From CAVSVP01 sp963731125 (GTDB lineage: Bacteria; Pseudomonadota; Gammaproteobacteria; Competibacterales; Competibacteraceae): a DNA stretch of 64,000 nt. The position numbers and the translations under genes are program-made. Shown in pieces: positions 9,829 through 19,978 of the stretch; position 1 is the stretch's first letter; each line of letters starts with the position of its first letter. The notes under the pieces are model-generated. The model did not search any database and had not been told where the DNA came from. It saw only the letters and a list, made by a program, of their open reading frames with translations. Location: positions 682,001-746,000 of the forward strand of contig CAVSVP010000009.1 in NCBI GenBank assembly GCA_963731125.1, read 5' to 3'.

Positions 9829-10032
9829 AACTCGTAATTGAAGAAGAGTTGATTATATATATTTCCAGTTTAAATGGTAAAAAAGTTGTTTATAATCTTT
9901 ACAGTAATCACTGTATAGAAATGTTAAATTTTTTATATAAAGATTTTTTAAATCCGGCAACTTGAGCAAAAAAATTAAATAATAAAACGAAGTAATACTA
10001 TACTTTTTAGCTTTACTTTCAATAAAATAATT

Positions 10033-11340
10033 TTATTTATCAATAACTTGCAAATATGTTTCTTCTACCATGTCCGCAATTTTATCATAAGAACGATTAG
10101 CTTCAACATAATGTTGACCTAATCTGCCCATTTCTTTAGCTTTTTCCGGATTGTTAAGTAAATACAAAATCCCTTCAGCAAATGCATTTTCATCATATGG
10201 AACACATAAACCTCCTCCACTTTCTTCAATTACCAATCTTTGTTCAGGATGATCGTTTGCAACAACTGGTTTTCCGAGTGCCATATACTCAATTAACTTA
10301 GTTGGCGAAGTGGAGTTCAATACTGGAGTAGGGAAAAAAGGTGATAAGCAAACATCTGCTTGTTTAACATGTACAAGCGCGCTGGCTCTCGGTAAAAAAC
10401 CGGTAAACAAAACAGCATTATTTATCTCTAATTGGACACACTCTTGATAAAGCTGCTCTCGATCTTCTAATCTATCACTGTCGCCAACAAAAAACAGTCT
10501 GGTGTTAGGTTGCTTATTATATACTTGCTTAAAAACTCGAACAAGAAAATCTAATCTTCTATTTCTGTTTAATGTGCCCAAATAAACAAGTTTTTTATGC
10601 TTAAAAAATTCTGATGTAGAATTATCAATTTCAACATTTCGAAACATTTGCAGAGAAATACCCATAGGAATAGGTGTAATCTTTTTAGCAGGAACTCCTT
10701 TTTTCATAACATCAAACTTCATCTGTTGACTTTGAACAAAAATATGAAAAGAAGCAGGCATAATAAATCGATACAAAATCCACGCGAATAATTTTCCACG
10801 AACAAAGTAAAACCAACGGTGTCTCACAAAACCAGACTCAGCTAAAAGCATAGATGATTCTGCAGCTGGAAACGAAAGCCAATAAATAAACTTTGTTCGA
10901 TGCAAACGAGAAGCAAATAAAGCAGGTAAAGCAGAGATGTATTTATCCTTAACTTGTATGAAATCGTATTTTTTTGATTTTAATATTTTAAAGATACGTA
11001 AGTCGTTTAAAATATTTAAAAAATGTTTTTTAATCTTTGATCCTATTGAAAATCCAGTGCTATTAGCTCCAACCCAGATTTGCCCGTTTGCTAATTTAAT
11101 TTGATACGCTTTTTTACATGGTGAATTTGACTGTAGTATCCAATCAATAGCATGATTACGATCGGATAGAATCTGACTAAACAAAACTTTAACATCCACT
11201 CGAAACGGAGGATACATATCCGAGGAAATAAAAAGAAAGTGCAACTTACGTTTGTGATGTTTATAATTACTATTTTTAAAGTTATTTTTTTTTAAAATAA
11301 AGTTTTTTTGTGAATTTTGCAAAGCAGGAATTTCTTTCAT
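10033..11340 (-). CDS. GT4-family glycosyltransferase
   Basis: This GT-B glycosyltransferase has FLFISSDMYPPFRVDVKVL early on and a C-terminal nucleotide-sugar domain with LVYLGTLNRNRRLDFLVRVF, LFFVGDSDRLEDRE and VCLSPFFPTPVLNSTSPTK leading to EYMALGKPVVAND. The last part is the usual donor-binding E...E region, with the first Glu position occupied by a Pro-rich variant. It is probably cytoplasmic and adds a sugar to the growing repeat unit. The ATG at 11340 is listed; a TTG at 11358 would add six residues and neither has a strong ribosome site. The lysine- and asparagine-rich N-terminus fits the AT-rich composition of this block. Confidence 0.85.
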   Translation of the reverse strand: MKEIPALQNSQKNFILKKNNFKNSNYKHHKRKLHFLFISSDMYPPFRVDVKVLFSQILSDRNHAIDWILQSNSPCKKAYQIKLANGQIWVGANSTGFSIGSKIKKHFLNILNDLRIFKILKSKKYDFIQVKDKYISALPALFASRLHRTKFIYWLSFPAAESSMLLAESGFVRHRWFYFVRGKLFAWILYRFIMPASFHIFVQSQQMKFDVMKKGVPAKKITPIPMGISLQMFRNVEIDNSTSEFFKHKKLVYLGTLNRNRRLDFLVRVFKQVYNKQPNTRLFFVGDSDRLEDREQLYQECVQLEINNAVLFTGFLPRASALVHVKQADVCLSPFFPTPVLNSTSPTKLIEYMALGKPVVANDHPEQRLVIEESGGGLCVPYDENAFAEGILYLLNNPEKAKEMGRLGQHYVEANRSYDKIADMVEETYLQVIDK

Positions 11341-11566
11341 AACAGACACGTTAGGCAAGCTAATTTAGTTGAAATTAAAAAAACAACAAAAAATTTTGCA
11401 TGACCTTTACCTAAAAAGACTTTAGAGAAATTGGGGAAAAGGAACGGAAGACCAACTTCTCTACCCACTCGGTAACGACCTGAGTTATCATAGACTAAAG
11501 TGACCAAGCATTATATATGTATACGTAATAATATCCCAAATTCAGAATGGAATTTTTACCTTCTAT

Positions 11567-11695
11567 AAGGCTGTTGGAAAACTTCCTCAAGCGAGCCGTC
11601 TGACCAAGAGTTGGATCATAGAGATCTGTATCATGGCCTCGCTGTTTCGGGTATTTGACTTCAAAATCTCTCGCGTGACGTCGATTTCCATTCGA
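11567..11695 (-). mobile_element. IS5-family relic (transposase 3' end plus terminal repeat)
   Basis: The stretch starting aaggctgttggaaaac is about 80 percent identical by eye to the reverse complement of 34010-34136, the 3' end of the IS5 at 33211-34136, including the last transposase codons and the terminal repeat. It is truncated after about 130 bp. In the rest of 11341-12000 I see no gene. Confidence 0.75.
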
Positions 11696-12000
11696 CAATA
11701 CCGTTAGCACCGCGCTAATCACTGACGGTAAAGACATCGTTGACTTCGGTGTAAATAGAAAATAACTATAGAGTGTTTCTCATCTTACCGCAGAGCGCAA
11801 CGATGTCCCGCTTTGCATACCCAAAATTCACTAAAAAATGTACAAAGTAGAGCTCAACCGGGGCTTGTAAACGCTCATCATGTTATCGTAACATGGTGCT
11901 TAGGCACGGAAGCTGATCCTTTTCTTGGACGTGGTAATCCAATGAGAGTAGCAAGTCACGTCATGCCGCTTAAACACCCTCCACTGAGTTTTAGATGCAC

Positions 12001-12841
12001 GTGCGACGTGGAAAGACACGTCGATAATTGTCCAACCGAAGGACCGGTAGTGGACCCGTTGTTCAGCCAACGGTAGCCTAGGGGCAGTGCGGGATGGGTA
12101 ACCGTCCGGTGCGAAGCGCCCTGACAATGTACCCCCCTTGGGGCGCTGCGGTTTGCGAGAGCCGCAGCGCGATTCTGCCAGCAGCCGGTGGATGAGGGGC
12201 TAGGCTGGAGGGTATGGCAAGCGGAGGCGAACGGCTGATAAACGTCGTTAAAAACGACAAGCCAAAGCGGCTGATAGGCTTGAACCAAAAGGTAAGTGGC
12301 CCGGTTATTCTGCTGCGCATTCAGCATACGCTGACTAATGTGCCACCGGCGAAGAGGCCGTGCCTAACCCCTTCTTGTTATCGGCGTGGAACACGGTAAG
12401 CCCGTATCCCTGCCCCTCTAGGGCAGGCGGACCGCAAGGACCGCTGTGGGGGCTGCGGGTAAAGGAGGAGGGAGCAAGCGAAGGCAGGTCGGTAATCGAT
12501 CCGATAGGGGTTGAGCCGAGGCAACATCACCCTACGCGAAAGCGTGCTGACTTCCCTCTGGTCTTTCATCACGAGAGAGTTTGGTCAATCGACACAGGAG
12601 ACAAGACAGATGACGGCAGTAACCACTGCTGGTGCGGTTTCCCTCGCGACGATGAACAGGCAGGCCATTGACCGGCCGGCAAAAGGGACATCGTAACGGG
12701 CGTCGGCCCCAAGCGCGTATCGTGAAGGCGGTAAGCCGCGTCCGAGTACGGGCGTTAGAAAGGCTTGAGCGGCTTGAGGTGAAAACTTCACGAGCCGTTC
12801 TTAGGGGGCGGGGTTGCAGCAATGTAACCCTGCTACCCGAC
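12001..12841 (+). ncRNA. ORF-less group II intron
   Basis: The sequence begins with the group II 5' consensus gtgcgacgtggaaagacacg at 12001. A 34-nt domain V lies at 12767-12800 (begins GAGCGGC, ends GCCGTTC, GAAA-type loop region), followed by a GC-rich domain VI hairpin (gggttgcag/tgtaaccc) and a 3' end near 12841 (ctacccgac). Only about 840 bp lies between the ends, against more than 2 kb for an intron with its protein. A stub of the intron protein start survives from ATG 12610 (MTAVTTAGAVSLATMNRQA), then stops. Mobility would need a reverse transcriptase supplied in trans. The 3' boundary is estimated to a few bases. Confidence 0.8.
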
Positions 12842-12873
12842 CCGGTACGAGACAGCTAAAGCATGGAGAGTAT

Positions 12874-12909
12874 GATTGGGAGTGTGATTGGGAGTGTGAT
12901 TGGGAGTGT
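12874..12909. repeat. Three-copy 12-bp tandem repeat downstream of the intron
   Basis: The unit gattgggagtgt is present three times head to tail plus a 4-bp partial copy. It lies 30 bp after the group II intron in a 292-bp stretch without genes (12842-13133). The same stretch also has a hairpin near 12987-13030 (ctaggttc/gaacctag) whose loop holds aagccctga twice. Confidence 0.85.
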
Positions 12910-13133
12910 GATTAAGCCAGCATGGCATAGAGTAATCTCCTAGCAGAATGCCATATAAGAGGATGGATTATCTATACCGTGCCACCTAGGTTCGACAGTT
13001 CAAGCCCTGAAAAAGCCCTGAGAACCTAGTAGCCATGCGGGATTCGGCGGGATTGGACCTTGTAATTTGTGGGGGCACGTTTTTTCTTCGAAGAGGGTAT
13101 TGACTGGATTAGAAACGATGCTAAAGTGGCGGC

Positions 13134-14825
13134 ATGTATGTCAAGATCACGCAATCCGGTCCCCGTCGCTACGTGCAGCTAGTGGAATCCTACCGCGATG
13201 AGACTGGCCGCGTCAAAAAACGCACCGTGGCGACACTCGGGCGCTTGGACCGCGTGAGCCATGAGCTGGACGCGGTGATCCATGGTCTGCTCAAGGCCAC
13301 CGGCCGTGAAGCGTTACCTAACCCGGCGGCCATCCGTTTTGACTCGGCGCGTAGCCTGGGTGATGTCTGGGCCTTGACCGAGCTGTGGAAGAGCCTGGGT
13401 TTCCATCATTAACGCCAGATCTTCCGGGCGACCCGTCATCAAATTGACGTTGAAGCGTTGATCCGGGTGATGGTCTTCAATCGGTTGTGTGATCCGGACT
13501 CGAAGCGGGGGGTCTTACGTTGGCTGGAAACGGTCGCGCTACCCGGCCTTGAAACCACCGCTATCCAGCACCAGCACCTTTTGCGTAGCATGGATGCCCT
13601 GATCGACCGCCAACACCAAGTGGAGGCGTTTCTGGCCCGGCGGCTGCAGCCGCTGATCGATCAGGATCTGTCGGTCGTGTTTTACGATCTGACCACGATC
13701 CGCGTGGAGGGACAGGCCGAACTCGACAATGACGTACGCCAACGGGGGCTGGCCAAGGAAGGCCTGATCGCCCGGCAATTCATGCTGGGTGTGGTCCAGA
13801 CGGCGGACGGTTTACCGATCTATCATGAAGTCTTTGCCGGCAACATGGCCGAGACCAAAACCCTACTGGGGACGGTGAACGTCGTGCTCAAGCGGTTTAG
13901 GCGGGTACGCCGGCTGATTCTGGTCGCGGATCGTGGCCTACTGAGTTTGGACCATCTGGACGCCCTGCAAGCCCTTCGTCTGCCTAGCGGCCAGGCTCTG
14001 GAATTTATCATGGCTGTGCCGGGACGGCGCTATCACGAGTTTGTCGCTTTGTTGAAGCCCTTTCATGAGACCCATTGTCGCACCGCCGGCCAGGAAGTGA
14101 TCGATGAACTGACCTGGAATGACCTACGACTGGTCATCGCCCATGATCCCATCAATGCCGCGCGGCAAACGCAACGGCGGCGGGAAAAAATCGCCGAGCT
14201 GGAAACCCAGGCCGCGCAGTGGGCCGACAAACTGACCGCCCAGGATCAGGGACGTTCCCAGCGTGGGCGTCAACCGTCCGATAGCGGCGCCAAGGCCCGT
14301 TTTTATCAGGCCGTCTGCGAAGCGCGGTTAAGTTCGATTCTCAAGGTTGATTTGACTGCCGAGCTGTTTAGCTACCAGCTCGACGAGGCGGCCCAACAAC
14401 GCGCCGAGCTGATGGACGGCAAACTGTTGCTGGTCACCCAGACCCCGGATCTTTCCGCCGCCCAGATCGTCGAGCGCTATAAAGCGCTGGCCGATATTGA
14501 ACGGGGCTTTCGGGTACTGAAATCCGAAATCGAAATCGGTCCTCTCTATCATCGATTGCCTGAACGTATTCAGGCCCATGCCGCCCTCTGCTTTATGGCC
14601 CTCATCCTCTATCGGGTGATGCGAATGCGGCTGAAAGCCGCCAACGTGGCTTTATCTCCCGAGCGGGCGTTGGAGATCTTACGGCAGATTCAGTACCACC
14701 AGATTTGGCTCGACACCGACCAACCCCTGACGGGGATTTCCACCATCACATCCACCCAACATGAGGTTCTCGATGCCTTAAACATTAAAAAACCCACCGC
14801 TTCTCGTGCTTTGGCCGTTTCGTAG
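13134..14825 (+). pseudogene. IS1634-family transposase with an in-frame TAA
   Basis: One frame runs from 13134 to 14825, broken only by TAA at 13410-13412, after which the protein continues RQIFRATRHQIDVEALIRVMV. Features of IS1634 transposases are present: N-terminal YVQLVESYRDETGRVKKRTVATLG, first Asp in VVFYDLTTIRVEG, second in LILVADRGLL, and the Glu in ADIERGFRVLKSEI. Restored, it would be 563 residues. The sequence ggggcacgttt occurs at both margins (13071 and 14825) in direct orientation; whether this is a target duplication is unclear. The stop probably inactivates it. Confidence 0.85.
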
Positions 14826-14889
14826 GGGCACGTTTAAAAACCGCTTCTATGAAAATCAATGGGTTATAAAATTAACTGTCGAACTTAGG

Positions 14890-15020
14890 GTGCCATTATG
14901 TGGCATGAATCACCTTCCCGGAAAATATCTGCCCGGATGCATCAGAAAGAAACTAAAGAAAACGCTGCCATCTTACAACTGTACCTCTCACCTTAGCTAT
15001 AGCAGTAATAAGCTGCGAAG
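14890..15020 (+). repeat. Dispersed ~125-bp repeat (partner at 41849-41970)
   Basis: From gtgccattatgtggc onward this stretch aligns with the reverse complement of 41849-41970 over its full length, with many substitutions and few gaps. Both contain the pattern ttatgtggc(a/g)tgaat(c/t)accttcc and an AGCAAGAAA-like middle. The conceptual peptide frame LCGxNxLP is kept in both. I do not recognise the family. It fills most of the gap between the IS1634 and the next glycosyltransferase. Confidence 0.65.
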
Positions 15021-15145
15021 ATAAATGGGGCTAAAGCCAAATAGTCCGAGTGTTATCTGGCTTTTCTGAGCTTTATTAGTAGCGCACTCATCTGGTTACG
15101 GTAAAGTGTCAACGTAACCTAGTCACTTTATTCAGGAATAAATAA

Positions 15146-16378
15146 GTGCCAACTTTGCTGTCTGTTAATAACTATTACTATCGTCGTGGTGGTGCTGAAA
15201 CAGTTTTCCTTGAACACAACCGATTGTTTGAAAAAATTGGTTGGGAAGTGGTACCATTTTCAATGCATCATACCCAAAATATGGATACACCGTGGTCAAA
15301 GTACTTTGTAGAGGAGATTGAATTTGGGAAAAATTATTCTATAAAAAATAAATTGCTACTGGTTTCTAAAATTATTTATTCTTTTGAAGCTTGTCGTAAT
15401 GTTGAATTTTTGCTAAATAAAGTAAAACCAAATATATGTCACGCCCATAACGTTTACCATCATATATCTCCTGCAATTTTTAACATCATAAAGCGTCGTG
15501 GTATTCCAATTGTATTAACTCTGCATGATCTCAAGTTAGCTTGTCCGGCTTATAACATGTTTACACACGATGGAGTTTGTGAGCGATGTAAACATGGAAA
15601 ATTGTACAGTGTAATTCTTAATCGTTGTATAAAAGGTTCAGTATTATTAAGTAGCATTATAATGTTGGAAAGTAGCTTACATAGATTATTGGGAATTTAT
15701 AAGAACAATATTGACAGATTTGTTGTGCCAAGTCGATTCTACATAAATAAACTGGTTGAATGGGGTTGGAATTCTAACGATTTTGTTTATATTCCTAATT
15801 TCGTAAACTTGGAATCATATTTTACAGACTTAAATGTTGGGGATTCTTTTATCTATTTTGGACGTCTAGGACCTGAAAAAGGTTTGGAAAAACTTATAAT
15901 TGCAGCTGCTTTAGCTAAAGTAACGGTGTGGATAGCTGGTACGGGTTCGCAGTATAATTATCTTTTTCAACTTGCAAAAAAAAATAAAGCTGATGTGGTT
16001 TTTCTTGGGTATCTTGAGGCAGAAAATTTATATCAAGCAATACGCGCAGCAAAAGCTACTGTGCTGCCCTCTGAGTGGTATGAAAATGCACCTATGAGTA
16101 TATTAGAATCTTATGCTTTAGGTAGACCGGTTATCGGAGCTGCTATTGGTGGAATACCAGAATTAATACTTGAGGACGAAACAGGCATTACGTTTGAATC
16201 TGGCTCTATAGAAAGCTTAGCGTCAGCGCTGCGTAAGTTTGCCGATTTATCAAAAGATAAAGCGGCTATAATGGGTCGTGCTGGCCGCACATGGGTAGAG
16301 TCTAATTTTACAACTAAGCATTATCGTGATCGTGTTTTTGATATGTACATGGATGTCAGTGGAAATATCTCCATGTAG
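15146..16378 (+). CDS. GT4-family glycosyltransferase
   Basis: The 410-residue protein is a typical GT4 enzyme. It opens LLSVNNYYYRRGGAETVFLEHNRLF (acceptor-domain glycine loop), has HAHNVYHHISPAI and VLTLHDLKLACPAYNM, then the C-terminal donor domain FIYFGRLGPEKGLEKLI, and the EX7E region ATVLPSEWYENAPMSILESYALGRPVIGAAIGGIPELI with both glutamates. CxxC (VCERCKHG) fits the metal-like insert often seen in this subgroup. The start is GTG 15146 with GGAAT upstream. It is the first gene of a plus-strand pair with the frameshifted GT at 16452, 73 bp apart, probably one transcript. Confidence 0.9.
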   Translation: MPTLLSVNNYYYRRGGAETVFLEHNRLFEKIGWEVVPFSMHHTQNMDTPWSKYFVEEIEFGKNYSIKNKLLLVSKIIYSFEACRNVEFLLNKVKPNICHAHNVYHHISPAIFNIIKRRGIPIVLTLHDLKLACPAYNMFTHDGVCERCKHGKLYSVILNRCIKGSVLLSSIIMLESSLHRLLGIYKNNIDRFVVPSRFYINKLVEWGWNSNDFVYIPNFVNLESYFTDLNVGDSFIYFGRLGPEKGLEKLIIAAALAKVTVWIAGTGSQYNYLFQLAKKNKADVVFLGYLEAENLYQAIRAAKATVLPSEWYENAPMSILESYALGRPVIGAAIGGIPELILEDETGITFESGSIESLASALRKFADLSKDKAAIMGRAGRTWVESNFTTKHYRDRVFDMYMDVSGNISM

Positions 16379-16451
16379 AAAAATTTAACTAGATAACCAA
16401 TCGATTAATAAACAATTGTTATTGCTTTGTATAATTTTAAGGGCTTTTAGT

Positions 16452-17557
16452 ATGCTTATTATGGTTTTGGGATTACGGGGATTTCCTGGAATAGAAGGAG
16501 GAGTAGAAAAACATGCAGAACATCTTTATCCTTTGCTGGTCGAGCTAGGCTGCGAAGTTAGAGTGTTAACACGTTCACCATATGTAAAAAAAAAGATTAC
16601 ACGTTTCGAGGAGTCAGTCTCAAGCGCTTATGGTCACCCAAAAACAAAGGAATAGAGGCATTTATACATTCTGTTATAGGTGTGATATACGCGGGTTTAC
16701 ATAGGCCGGATATTCTGCATATTCATGCAATTGGCCCTGCAATGGTAACACCAATAGCACGTTTGTTAGGTTTGCGCATAGTTGTTACTCATCATGGATT
16801 CGATTATCAACGTGAAAAATGGGGGGTATTAGCTCGACAGGTTTTAAAAACAAGCGAATGGCTCGGCATGCGTTTTGCTCATCGCCGTATTGCAGTTTCA
16901 AAAATTGTTGCAGATCGCATGCGATATAAATATGGCTGCGATATAGTCGAAATACCCAATGGTGTATTTTTTACCGAGAAAATTACGACAAGTGCATCCT
17001 TAGCACAATTCGGATTGCAGGCTGGTCGCTATGTACTCCAAGTAAGCCGCTTGGTTCCCGAAAAAAAACAAATTGATTTAATTCAAGCGTTTGCGATGGC
17101 TAAGTTGCCAGATTGGAAGCTCGTAATTGTAGGAGCATTGGAACCACAAGATAATTATATAAAATCAGTTTTATCAATGGCAAGCATGACATCTAAAGTT
17201 GTACTTACCGGATTTCAAAGTGGACTGGTACTCAAAGAATTATATACCAACGCGGGATGCTTTGTTTTGCCCTCATCTCATGAAGGACTGCCGATAGCTT
17301 TGCTTGAAGCACTTAGTTACGGATTATCTGTGATAGCAAGTAACATTCCTGCACATCTTGAAATTGGTTTACCCACTGATTACTATTTTCCATTGGGTGA
17401 CCTGGATGAACTCGCATCTAAATTACGTAAATTTGCTACATCTGGGACTGATGAAAAAACTTGTCTTTCCCTCCGTGAATTAGTTAAGAAACGTTACGAT
17501 TGGATTTCAATTGCTCGCAAAACATTATCTGTTTATACAGATATTTGTCAGAATTAG
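16452..17557 (+). pseudogene. GT4-family glycosyltransferase, frameshift in a poly-A run
   Basis: The N-terminal part VLGLRGFPGIEGGVEKHAEHLYPLLVELGCEVRVLTRSPYV is out of frame with the rest. The break is at the A9 run near 16588: ten A's would give YVKKKDYTFRGVSLKRLWSPKNKGIEAF and join the downstream frame (HRPDILHIHAIGPAM, THHGFDYQREKWG, QVSRLVPEKKQIDLI, PSSHEGLPIALLEALSYG). The domain order is that of GT4 enzymes close to rhamnosyl/galactosyl transferases with the GxPGxEGGVE opening. Both EX7E glutamates are present. Full length would be about 368 residues. AAGGG precedes ATG 16452. It could be a true mutation, a phase-variable tract or a base-calling error. Confidence 0.82.
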
Positions 17558-17652
17558 TACATGTTTTATCCATAAATAATGTTGGCGAACTATTGGCGTT
17601 AGTGAAGTGCAGACTAGAGGGACTTGATTCGTAAGCAATGGCCAATGTCCAG

Positions 17653-18531
17653 CTACAGGTAACCGTATTTTATTAACTTTTGGTTCAAGCTGTATTCTAG
17701 CTTTTCAAGTTGTTCCGCTGTTAAATCTCGTTCAAACGAACGGATTCGCGAAGGGTTAATTTTCTGTTTACGAAAGTGTTTCTCAAATGTAGTCGTTAAT
17801 GGCAATCCAATAAAAGACAATAGATTTTTAATTGTTTCATAAGGGTTAATAAGAAAGTCTTCATAACGTAAACAAAGATACTGCTCCTTGGTAAGGTCAC
17901 GACTAGCTTGTTCGTAAGAATTTATTAATATTTTCCATCCAATGGCTGCTAACGTGATGTATGACTGTTTGCTTTCATGCCACTCTGATAGATAAGGCTC
18001 CAAAAGATTTCCCCATAGCCAATTTTCAGGTCCTCGGTAACCTCTCCACCAAGGCATCTGCAACCATGAATTGGCTACTGCACGACCATCTCTAATTAAA
18101 TGTATAAATTTGGTTTCAGGAAAAATTTTCAAGAAAAATCCAATACGAGACCATCCAGTATATTTATGTAAAAAGATTTTTTTTCTTTGTTTATTATACC
18201 TTTGTAAGAAAAAATTATAAAACTGGGAATCAAGCCAAGGAGTCACATCATCGGCGACAAGATCTCGTGAAGAATTTGCGTATAGCGGTGATACTTGTCG
18301 TGAAATTAATCGGTAACCTTCGGAAGGTGCAAATCTTATTCTTCCTTTTCGAGTTAATTTACCTAAACTTGTGCGAAAGAAAAAATTATTGTAGCGGCCT
18401 TCTAGATTGAGCCATGGTAGATTATCTTCTACGTTAGAAATGAAACCAACTTCTTCATGTTTAGATAAAATTTCGTGAACAAAAGATGATCCGCATCGGC
18501 CAGTACCAACAATAAAGAAAAGGTTTAACAT
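17653..18531 (-). CDS. Sulfotransferase family protein
   Basis: The 292-residue protein begins with FFIVGTGRCGSSFVHEIL, the PAPS 5'-phosphosulfate loop, and has FIHLIRDGRAVANSWL, the 3'-phosphate signature. LRYEDFLINPYETIKNLLSFIGLP is the usual C-terminal helix region. WRGYRGPENWLWGNLLEPY resembles the acceptor region of polysaccharide sulfotransferases. It acts in the cytoplasm on nucleotide- or lipid-linked sugars. It is convergent with the GT pair to its left and adjoins ISKra4 on its upstream side, so its promoter must lie in the 130 bp between. With 5670-6500 it makes two sulfotransferases in one locus. Confidence 0.87.
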   Translation of the reverse strand: MLNLFFIVGTGRCGSSFVHEILSKHEEVGFISNVEDNLPWLNLEGRYNNFFFRTSLGKLTRKGRIRFAPSEGYRLISRQVSPLYANSSRDLVADDVTPWLDSQFYNFFLQRYNKQRKKIFLHKYTGWSRIGFFLKIFPETKFIHLIRDGRAVANSWLQMPWWRGYRGPENWLWGNLLEPYLSEWHESKQSYITLAAIGWKILINSYEQASRDLTKEQYLCLRYEDFLINPYETIKNLLSFIGLPLTTTFEKHFRKQKINPSRIRSFERDLTAEQLEKLEYSLNQKLIKYGYL

Positions 18532-18835
18532 ATATCATACCTAGAGTTCTTTTTACTCAGTTCAACTCCACCTTGAATTAACCCAGACATGAGTCATACA
18601 AAAGTTATAAAAATATAAACTATTCAGCCACCGACTTAATACCAATCGTCCACGGCCGGCCGTTAAAAACGGGCGTAACCAGATTTCCGCTTCTCAGGCG
18701 GCCCTGGGCAAGCTCTCCAGTGCAGACTGACGAATAGGTTTTTCAGGATACAGCCGAGCCGTTTCTTGTGCGATATAGTACTGCATGAAGTCCTCCCATT
18801 GCCCATTGAGGGCGATACAACGAAGTTGGAGCATA

Positions 18836-19978
18836 AGTAGTCGGCCATAAGTGTTTTAACAAAAGTAAGTAATCGATCACAAGTATTTTAATCTCTTATG
18901 AGAATGCGATCTGGTATTCAGTGCCGATGTTTCTCAGGATCTTAAAGAGCTCGTCTCGGAGGCTGGAAAAGGATTCATAGGCCGAGAAGGGCAACCATTC
19001 ATATTTGATCTTGCGCCATAAGATTTCGATCAAATTTAATTCCGGTGAATACGGGGCGAGGAATTCTAGCTGCAGACCGCGAGCGTGCCAGCGTTCCCGG
19101 TTTGCCTCAAACGCTTCGCTGGTATGGAGCGAGGCGTTATCGAGTACCACGACGGTGGGTTTTTCTCGGGTCTTGGCAAACGCATCAAAGCACGCGATCA
19201 CGACCGCGGCGTCGATGGTGCCTTCAAAGACATAGGACTGAACTTCACTCGTCCGATTCATAAACCCGAGCACATGGAGCCGCTGGCTGTGGGACGCGGG
19301 TAACTCGATCGTCTCGCCGCGAGGTTGCCACGCATAAGCCATCGCGGGGACAAGGGTAAAGCCGGACTCATCAAAATAATACAGCTCAATCGCCCCGCTC
19401 GCCTCGCGCTCGAGCAGCTCGGCAAGCCGCTCCACCGAAGCGGCAAATGCCTGGGGATCGCGCTTGCCTTTGAGCGATTGTCGCACTCGCTTCCACACCA
19501 GGCCGGCCCGTTGGCACAACCGTTTCATCGTCTTCATACTGACCTGGCGCCCGCCGCGCTTCTCTAACTCTGCCAGCACCCGCTTGATGGAGCGCGGCTC
19601 CGCTTCCAGCCACGCCAGCACCTGCGCTGCTTCCGCGGCGCTGAGTTTGCGCGGCCGACCACTGCGCGCTTGATCCAGTAACCCCACTAACCCCCGACGT
19701 GCCCACGCTTTCAGCCAACTTGACACCGTCTGGCGACACACCCCATAGATCGCCGCGATCGCTTGAACCCGATAACCAGCCGCACTCAGCAAAATCGCAT
19801 GGGCGCGCATCCGTGTCCAATGAAACGGGTGGTGTTGGTGCATCTCTTGTAGCGTCGCCTTCTCGGGCTCGCTCAGGGGGTTGACAAATAGCATAATTGG
19901 CCTATAGCAAAGGGGGCTCTAGAATAGAACAAGGTTACCTCATTTTTACTTTTGTTAAAATACTTATGACCGACTACT
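18836..19978 (-). mobile_element. IS630-family element, copy 2
   Basis: It is 1143 bp with the same termini as copy 1, and TA on both sides (18834-18835 and 19979-19980). Its transposase-downstream end carries two tandem terminal-repeat versions (18836-18858 and 18863-18886). It is inserted in the ISKra4 transposase gene and looks complete. Confidence 0.93.
18896..19894 (-). CDS. IS630-family transposase (copy 2)
   Basis: The 332-residue product has the same layout as copy 1: helix-turn-helix IYGVCRQTVSSWLKAWA and DDE motifs YYFDESGF, VVLDNASLH and PELNLIEILWR. It differs from copies 1 and 3 at more than ten positions (for example MLFVNPL at the start, ELEKRGG, GAIELYYF), so it comes from a separate, older insertion or a different source lineage. 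Intact frame and intact ends make it a candidate active copy. Confidence 0.93.
   Translation of the reverse strand: MLFVNPLSEPEKATLQEMHQHHPFHWTRMRAHAILLSAAGYRVQAIAAIYGVCRQTVSSWLKAWARRGLVGLLDQARSGRPRKLSAAEAAQVLAWLEAEPRSIKRVLAELEKRGGRQVSMKTMKRLCQRAGLVWKRVRQSLKGKRDPQAFAASVERLAELLEREASGAIELYYFDESGFTLVPAMAYAWQPRGETIELPASHSQRLHVLGFMNRTSEVQSYVFEGTIDAAVVIACFDAFAKTREKPTVVVLDNASLHTSEAFEANRERWHARGLQLEFLAPYSPELNLIEILWRKIKYEWLPFSAYESFSSLRDELFKILRNIGTEYQIAFS

Noticed and set aside
13071..14835. ggggcacgttt at both margins as target duplication of the IS1634
   Set aside because: The inverted terminal repeats that should sit inside it are not visible, so the boundary is not supported.
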